Part shown: piece by piece, positions 42,139 through 46,979 of the stretch | How the letters are laid out: the number at the start of each line of letters is the position of its first letter | How positions within the stretch are numbered: the stretch's first letter is position 1 | Source: an uncultured Ruminococcus sp. | GTDB lineage: Bacteria; Bacillota; Clostridia; Oscillospirales; Ruminococcaceae | Direction: 5' to 3' | DNA: 46,979 nt | Assembly (NCBI GenBank): GCA_910579835.1 | Contig: CAJTWQ010000012.1 | Span: forward strand, 1 to 46,979 | Program-made: the position numbers and the translations under genes | Notes under the pieces: generated by a model | The model's input: the letters and a program-made list of their open reading frames with translations, nothing else | What the model was told of the DNA's origin: nothing | Databases searched by the model: none

Positions 42139-43014
42139 TTATTTAACCTGCTGATTTTCCTGCTGCAAAGCGATCAGCCGAAGAACGGCTTCAATGCATT
42201 CATCCTCGGTTATTATCTCCGGGGAGATGTCATAACCGGCTTTATTCAGTTCCCATGCAAGCTCTGTCACCTGCGGAACGTCAAGCCCGATATTCTTCAT
42301 CCTGTCAACCTGAGAAAAAACCTTTTCCGGTTTTCCGTCCATTACCAGACGTCCTTTATCTATGACTGCCACCCTGTCGCTTTGAGCCGCTTCGTCCATA
42401 TAATGGGTAATGAGCACCACGGTAATGCCATGTTCGCGGTTCATTCGCTTAATGGTCGCCATAACCTCCCTGCGGCCGCTGGGATCCAGCATCGCAGTAG
42501 GCTCGTCAAGGATTATGCATTTCGGCTGCATAGCTATTATGCCAGCAATAGCCACCCTCTGCTTCTGCCCTCCGGAAAGCTGCGCTGGAGAATGCAGGCG
42601 GTATTCGTACATATTTACCGACCTTAAAGCGTCGTCAACACGGCGGCGCATTTCCTCATAGGTGACTCCTAAGTTTTCCAGAGCAAACGCCACATCCTCC
42701 TCTACAATCGAGGAAACTATCTGATTATCAGGATTCTGAAACACCATTCCGGCACGTCGGCGAAGCTCGAAGAGCCTGTTCTCATCAGCCGTATCAATGC
42801 CGTCAACCGTTACCTTTCCCTCTGTTGGAAGAAGAATGGCGTTAAGATGCTTTGCCAGAGTGGATTTTCCCGATCCGTTGTGGCCAAGCACCGCCACAAA
42901 TTCCCCTTCTTTTATGGTGAGATTAATTCCTTTCAGCACCTCCGGAGACGTCAAGTCCTCTCCGGACGGTTCATATCTGAAATGCAGATTCTCGATCTCA
43001 ATGATATTCTTCAC
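42139..43014 (-). CDS. ecfA1: ECF transporter ATPase EcfA1
   Basis: About 291 residues from GTG 43014, which has GGAGG nine bases upstream; a TTG two codons earlier is too close to that site. Walker A GHNGSGKST, Q-loop VFQNPDNQIVSS, signature LSGGQKQRVAIAG, Walker B IILDEPTAMLDP, H-loop LITHYMDE. Order A1-A2-T is the conserved one. The C-terminal tail ends in a short Gln-rich stretch (LQQENQQ). It follows the RlmI-like methyltransferase gene by 18 bases. Confidence 0.94.
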   Translation of the reverse strand: MKNIIEIENLHFRYEPSGEDLTSPEVLKGINLTIKEGEFVAVLGHNGSGKSTLAKHLNAILLPTEGKVTVDGIDTADENRLFELRRRAGMVFQNPDNQIVSSIVEEDVAFALENLGVTYEEMRRRVDDALRSVNMYEYRLHSPAQLSGGQKQRVAIAGIIAMQPKCIILDEPTAMLDPSGRREVMATIKRMNREHGITVVLITHYMDEAAQSDRVAVIDKGRLVMDGKPEKVFSQVDRMKNIGLDVPQVTELAWELNKAGYDISPEIITEDECIEAVLRLIALQQENQQVK

Positions 43015-43032
43015 GCTCAAATACCTCCGTGC

Positions 43033-43896
43033 CTATCTTGTCCAGATCGCTGTTGAGCCGCAGGGGAGAGTCATTCCCGTAGACTTGACCGGCAAACCGA
43101 TCTCATCAAACGCCACATCGCCGCCGAATCTGTCTGTCAGAGCCGTGCCGAGAATATATCCCATAACCGAGGGGGAAAGACCGGTAGTGTAGCTGTTTAT
43201 CAAAAAGAACAGAGGAGCATCGGAGAGTACCCCGGAGCACAGCTTTACCAGATCGTAGACGCAGTTTTCCAGCTTCCAGACCTCGCCTCCCGGCCCTCTG
43301 CCGTAGCTTGGGGGATCCATTATAACGGCGTCGTAGCGTCTGCCTCGTCGTATCTCACGGGCAATAAACTTTTCACAGTCGTCCACAATCCAGCGCACAG
43401 GCCTGTCGGAAAGTCCGGAAGCGGCGGCGTTGTCTCTTGCCCACTGAACCATGCCTTTTGAAGCGTCAACATGACAGACTTCCGCTCCGGCGGCAGCACA
43501 GGCAAGAGTAGCTCCTCCGGTATACGCAAAAAGATTAAGCACGTTTATTTTTCTGCCGGCGTTTTTTATTTTTTCAGCCATAAAGTCCCAGTTTACAGCC
43601 TGCTCCGGAAAAAGTCCCGTGTGCTTGAAGCCGGTAGGACGTATATTAAATGTCAGTTGTCCGTAAGATATATTCCATGAATCCGGAAGTCTTTTCCGAA
43701 ATTCCCATTTGCCGCCGCCCTGATTTGAACGGTGGTAATAACCGTCGGCGGCATTCCAGAGAGAATCATCCCTGCCGGTTTTCCAGATTATCTGAGGATC
43801 AGGCCGTACAAGTCTTATTCCTCCCCATATTTCCAGCTTCTCTCCGTCCGAGGCGTCAAGTATCGTATAGTCTTTCCATTTATCTGCGGTTCTCAA
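43033..43896 (-). CDS. RlmI-like class I SAM-dependent methyltransferase
   Basis: 287 residues from TTG 43896, with AAGGAG eight bases upstream. The N-terminal segment is mostly beta (KLEIWGGIRLVRPDP), and the methyltransferase core follows: NVLNLFAYTGGATLACAAAG (SAM motif I), VCHVDASKGMV (II) and the MDPPSYGRG catalytic motif (IV), as in the RlmI/RlmK family that methylates 23S rRNA. The PUA domain of E. coli RlmI is absent. The exact nucleotide target is not predictable. It ends 18 bases before ecfA1. Confidence 0.88.
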   Translation of the reverse strand: MRTADKWKDYTILDASDGEKLEIWGGIRLVRPDPQIIWKTGRDDSLWNAADGYYHRSNQGGGKWEFRKRLPDSWNISYGQLTFNIRPTGFKHTGLFPEQAVNWDFMAEKIKNAGRKINVLNLFAYTGGATLACAAAGAEVCHVDASKGMVQWARDNAAASGLSDRPVRWIVDDCEKFIAREIRRGRRYDAVIMDPPSYGRGPGGEVWKLENCVYDLVKLCSGVLSDAPLFFLINSYTTGLSPSVMGYILGTALTDRFGGDVAFDEIGLPVKSTGMTLPCGSTAIWTR

Positions 43897-43910
43897 AACC
43901 AGCGCTCCTT

Positions 43911-45257
43911 TTAATTATAGAATCTGCATCGTTCCTTGATGCGCTGTGCAATATCCATTGCTATATCGTTTATGCGTCCGAAGTCGCTGCCCTCAATCAT
44001 TACACGGATTATCGGACCGTTGCCGCTGCTTTCGCGAACGATTATTCTGCCCTCTGCGCCAAGCTCCTTCTCGTAATGCCCGATAAGTCCGGTTATCTCA
44101 CTGTCGTTTTTCCAGACCTCCCTGCCGCTGTCGCTGATGCGGACATTAAGGGAAATCTGAGGCAGTCTGCGCATTTCTCCTGCCAGTTCGCTGAGGCTCT
44201 TTCCCGTAGCTTTAAGTATTTCCAGCAGCTTTACGCCGCAAAGCAGACCGTCGTCGCAGGATGAATAATCGGTAAGAAATATGCGTCCGTTCTGACCTCC
44301 GCCCAGATTATATCCGCCCTCCAGCATACGGTCAAGCACGCTTCTGCCGCAGGAGCCGGAGGTAACGATCCTTATTCCGTTTTCTTCCGCAAAGCTCATA
44401 AGCCCCAGACTGCTCATAATATTAACCACGATGGCATTATCCTTGAGCTGCTCGTTTTTCCTGCAATACTTAGCAATTATAGCCAGTATCGTATCGCCGT
44501 CCACGAGCATTCCCTTTTCATCCACCGCAAGACAGCTGCCTCCGTCTCTCTCAATGGCAATACCGCAGCTGAAATCTCCGGAAGCCACAGCATCCATAAG
44601 ACGTTCAAGTCCAGTTATTTCCGGCGCGATATCCGGTTCAGGACTTCTCTCCGGCTCCGGAAGCAGTACGGCACGAATCCCCAATTCTGAAAACGATTTT
44701 TCCACCGCCTTTTTCAGAAATCCACAGCAGCAGACTGCGATCCTCAGTCCACAGAGACGCACCGCCGGTACCGCCTTTATATGGCTGATATATTCAGCGG
44801 CAGCGGTATCGCAGCTGAGCATCCTGCCCATATTTTCAAAACGCCTGCGCTCTCCTGAAGCGGCGCAGATATACTCCTCCATCTCAAGCTGAGTCTCCTC
44901 GCCAATACGGAATCCGTCACGGCCGAAAACGGTTATTCCGCTTTCTCCGGTAACTCCCGTCGCTTCGCTTATCATAATTCCGGCTGCCGCCTTGTGCTTC
45001 TTTACAATAAACGAAGCCGCTGCTCCGGAAATCTCCCCAACGGTTTCAGCATCCACTCCGGAGGAGCATATGCCTGCGCATACCGCCGCTTCAAGCACTG
45101 CCGAGGATAATGCACCGTCCTTTGCCACAATTATTTTTTCTCCCTGTTCCTTTGCAAAAAGCTCCGCAGCCGCTCTTCCTGCCTGCATAGCAAGCTCGCA
45201 TGAAAGCTCTGCCACGAACAGCCCTCTTGCGCTGTCTGTTCCGAACAGTCCTGACAT
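43911..45257 (-). CDS. GlmM-like phosphohexomutase paralogue with degenerate active site
   Basis: 448 residues, the length and layout of an alpha-D-phosphohexomutase (N-terminus LFGTDSARG; C-terminus IIVRESSGNGPIIRVM). Every active-site motif is altered compared with the functional glmM in this window. The phosphoserine loop ISASHNP reads ISEATGV, with Ala99 in place of the catalytic serine. The metal loop DGDADR reads ERDGGS (236-241), losing one of three aspartates and changing another to Glu. The sugar loop GGEQSGH reads GGGQNGR. The phosphate loop has an extra residue. The frame is intact with a good AGGAG and ATG 45257, so it is a maintained protein, not debris. A role as regulator, sugar-phosphate sensor or partner of GlmM is speculative. 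It lies between a C39-like gene and an rRNA methyltransferase gene. Confidence 0.82.
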   Translation of the reverse strand: MSGLFGTDSARGLFVAELSCELAMQAGRAAAELFAKEQGEKIIVAKDGALSSAVLEAAVCAGICSSGVDAETVGEISGAAASFIVKKHKAAAGIMISEATGVTGESGITVFGRDGFRIGEETQLEMEEYICAASGERRRFENMGRMLSCDTAAAEYISHIKAVPAVRLCGLRIAVCCCGFLKKAVEKSFSELGIRAVLLPEPERSPEPDIAPEITGLERLMDAVASGDFSCGIAIERDGGSCLAVDEKGMLVDGDTILAIIAKYCRKNEQLKDNAIVVNIMSSLGLMSFAEENGIRIVTSGSCGRSVLDRMLEGGYNLGGGQNGRIFLTDYSSCDDGLLCGVKLLEILKATGKSLSELAGEMRRLPQISLNVRISDSGREVWKNDSEITGLIGHYEKELGAEGRIIVRESSGNGPIIRVMIEGSDFGRINDIAMDIAQRIKERCRFYN

Positions 45258-45322
45258 TTTATTTTCTCCTTTGTTTCTTTTGTTCTTCTTTAGACCCGAT
45301 CACAAACTTCTGAACAGGTCTT

Positions 45323-45847
45323 TTATTTTATCCGATATATGGCAATAGGCTTTCTTTCTCCGATATATTGCCTTATATCTTCATATACCCTTACACATGT
45401 GCAGCCGTTGCCGCTGTTGTATACTTCCGTACCCTTTTCTTTTTTCACGCAGAATACCGTATGGATAGATGAAAAAAAAGGTCTTTTCGTCCAGAAAGTG
45501 ACAATATATGCCAGAGAGTCTCCTATCCGGCGGCTTCCTGCGCTTTCCGCACCGAAGTGACGAAGCGCCTTGCCGATTTTATATGCATTGCAGCCGAAAA
45601 ATCCCATAAGCACCCTGAAACGTTCCATATAAAACGCTATATCCGCAAGACTCTGTGGAATGCCCAGCCAGACCAGCGCATTATGAACGGCGATGACTTC
45701 GCAGCCGTTGAAACTCATGGGACATATTCCGTAGCGGAACCTGGAAACAGGTCCACATGCCTGACCGTTTATCATTTCGCCGAACTTAGGCGTTTCCGGC
45801 ACCCCGATATTATAACGGAAATTTTTCTTTTTTGTAAATCCGAACAT
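45323..45847 (-). CDS. C39-like cysteine-peptidase-fold protein, unknown function
   Basis: 174 residues, no signal peptide or membrane segment. FNGCEVIAVHNALVWLG places a cysteine (C49) at the start of a helix, as in papain-like C39 domains. SSIHTVFCV (H129) and EVYNSGNG (N144) supply the expected His and Asn/Asp in the right order and spacing. The catalytic triad is therefore plausible but unproven. Bacteriocin-type C39 domains are attached to ABC transporters, whereas this one stands alone. The start ATG 45847 has a weak ribosome site but lies four bases after the ruvB stop, so translation is probably coupled. It was not recognised as a named family. Confidence 0.6.
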   Translation of the reverse strand: MFGFTKKKNFRYNIGVPETPKFGEMINGQACGPVSRFRYGICPMSFNGCEVIAVHNALVWLGIPQSLADIAFYMERFRVLMGFFGCNAYKIGKALRHFGAESAGSRRIGDSLAYIVTFWTKRPFFSSIHTVFCVKKEKGTEVYNSGNGCTCVRVYEDIRQYIGERKPIAIYRIK

Positions 45848-45851
45848 ATAC

Positions 45852-46898
45852 TCAAAACGACAATTGTCCGGCTCCGTCGTCGTCTTTTACATAACCCAGA
45901 TGCTCATACGCCAGCTTTGTAGCCACACGCCCTCTTGGCGTTCTGCCGAGAAATCCAAGCTGCATGAGAAAAGGCTCGCAGACGTCCTCTAAAGTAACGG
46001 ATTCTTCATTTATTGCCGAAGCAAGCGTTTCCAGTCCTACAGGGCCGCCGCCGTATCCCTTTATTATCATCTCAAGCATACGCCGGTCGAGGCTGTCAAG
46101 ACCCAGCTCGTCAATGTCCAAACGACCAAGAGCTATAGTCACTATCTGCTGAGTTATCTGACCGTTGCCCATAACATCGGCAAAATCTCGGACTCTTTTC
46201 AGCAGTCTGTTGGCAATTCTCGGCGTACCGCGGGCACGTCCGGCGATCTCTGCCGCGCCGTCCGTCTCGCAAGGAATACCTAAAATCATCGCGCTGCGGC
46301 GGATAATATCCGTCAGCTGCTCCTTTGTATAGAGTTCAAGCCGCTGAATAACGCCGAAGCGGTCTCTGATCGGAGCGGAAAGCTGACCTGCCCTCGTGGT
46401 CGCCCCTATGAGCGTAAACGGCTTTAAATCCATGCGAATAGACCGCGCAGACGGGCCTTTGCCGATAATAATATCAATAACCCTGTCCTCCATTGCCGGA
46501 TATAGTATTTCCTCAACAGCATGAGAAAGGCGGTGTATCTCGTCAATGAAAAGCACATCATTGTCCGAAAGACTTGTAAGCAGCGATACCAGATCGCCGG
46601 GCTTTTCAATAGCGGGACCGGTGGTCACACGGAGGTTTACTCCCAGTTCGTGGGCAATTATAGACGAAAGAGTAGTTTTTCCAAGACCGGGAGGACCGTA
46701 CAGCAGAACGTGATCGAGAGATTCTCCGCGCCGCTTTGCTGCTTCTATATATATGGCAAGATTTTCCTTTACCTTATCCTGTCCAATATATTCGTGAAGC
46801 GTCTGTGGTCTGAGACTAATCTCAATATCGCCGTCCTCCACGGTGTTTTCAGGAGATACTACTCTCGGAGCAAACTCCATATCTTCTGTTTGAATCAA
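45852..46898 (-). CDS. ruvB: Holliday junction branch migration ATPase RuvB
   Basis: 348 residues. Drives branch migration at Holliday junctions with RuvA. LRPQTLHEYIGQDKVKENL opens the AAA+ domain. Walker A is GPPGLGKT (68-75), Walker B is FIDEIH (about 118-123), sensor 1 is LIGATTRAG, and the arginine-finger region APIRDRFGV and the winged-helix domain (GYGGGPVGLETLASAI and GFLGRTPRGRVAT) follow. The start is TTG 46898, with GAGGTG at proper spacing. The first 81 bases upstream, to the window edge, stay open in one frame ending just before this TTG, but I cannot identify ruvA in them. Confidence 0.96.
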   Translation of the reverse strand: MIQTEDMEFAPRVVSPENTVEDGDIEISLRPQTLHEYIGQDKVKENLAIYIEAAKRRGESLDHVLLYGPPGLGKTTLSSIIAHELGVNLRVTTGPAIEKPGDLVSLLTSLSDNDVLFIDEIHRLSHAVEEILYPAMEDRVIDIIIGKGPSARSIRMDLKPFTLIGATTRAGQLSAPIRDRFGVIQRLELYTKEQLTDIIRRSAMILGIPCETDGAAEIAGRARGTPRIANRLLKRVRDFADVMGNGQITQQIVTIALGRLDIDELGLDSLDRRMLEMIIKGYGGGPVGLETLASAINEESVTLEDVCEPFLMQLGFLGRTPRGRVATKLAYEHLGYVKDDDGAGQLSF

Positions 46899-46923
46899 TT
46901 AATTCACCTCTTTATCAGATGAT

Positions 46924-46929
46924 ATTATA
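46924..46929 (-). promoter_or_regulatory. Possible -10 element upstream of ruvB
   Basis: TATAAT on the minus strand, about 26 bases before the TTG start. No good -35 at 16-18 bases spacing (best is GATTTC), so this is a weak candidate. Confidence 0.3.
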
Positions 46930-46979
46930 GCCCTGAGCAAAACGCAGAAATCGGCTAATATAGCAGAAACAGGGCAAAT

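Overview
The window reads as chromosomal DNA from an anaerobic, low-to-mid-GC Gram-positive bacterium of the Clostridia, most likely a Ruminococcus-like member of the Oscillospiraceae. The reasons are the short archaeal/eukaryote-type prolyl-tRNA synthetase, the Asp23/FakA-like gene pair, ClpE, the ecfA1-ecfA2-ecfT-truA set, a 2-hydroxyacyl-CoA dehydratase activase family pair, and a lipoprotein with a cohesin-like domain (the type of module that docks cellulosomal enzymes). Strong Shine-Dalgarno sequences precede most genes, several of which start at TTG. I saw no tRNA, rRNA, CRISPR array, prophage or insertion sequence. Almost everything lies on the minus strand; the only clear plus-strand gene is a beta-CASP metallo-hydrolase at 22672-24270.

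Region 1 (1-2.7 kb) holds a truncated proS, a FakA-like DAK2 protein and an Asp23-family protein behind a clear sigma-A promoter. Region 2 (2.7-15.4 kb) is one uninterrupted eleven-gene surface-polysaccharide operon driven by a perfect-consensus promoter at 15392-15421. Its order is Wzm-type permease, Wzt-type ATPase with a C-terminal carbohydrate-binding-like domain, coiled-coil methyltransferase, small coiled-coil protein, three GT4 glycosyltransferases, a GT-C-like membrane protein, a GtrB/DPM-like GT2, another GT4 and a flippase-like membrane protein. The set suggests a polymer built in the cytoplasm, capped or measured by a methyltransferase/coiled-coil pair, exported by the ABC transporter, then possibly decorated outside by the GT2/GT-C/flippase module.

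Region 3 (15.4-22 kb) begins with a 0.5 kb non-coding stretch of stacked inverted repeats and a structured minus-strand transcript end. A CNNM/CBS protein, a Wzz-like chain-length protein, an intracellular GH43 hydrolase and the functional glmM follow. Region 4 (22-31.3 kb) has the beta-CASP hydrolase, an SGNH hydrolase plus MBOAT acyltransferase pair (probable glycan O-acetylation), another non-coding stretch and the two-gene activase system.

Region 5 (31.4-46.9 kb) is a long co-oriented run that ends at a terminator at 31360-31390. From the upstream end it reads ruvB, a C39-peptidase-like protein, a GlmM paralogue whose active-site motifs are all degenerate, an RlmI-like methyltransferase, ecfA1, ecfA2, ecfT, a YfhO-family protein, truA, a DUF5711-like protein, a CvpA-like protein, clpE and the cohesin-like lipoprotein. 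The observations most worth following are the GlmM pseudoenzyme, the cohesin-like lipoprotein, the coiled-coil methyltransferase pair in the export operon, and the two unexplained structured intergenic regions.
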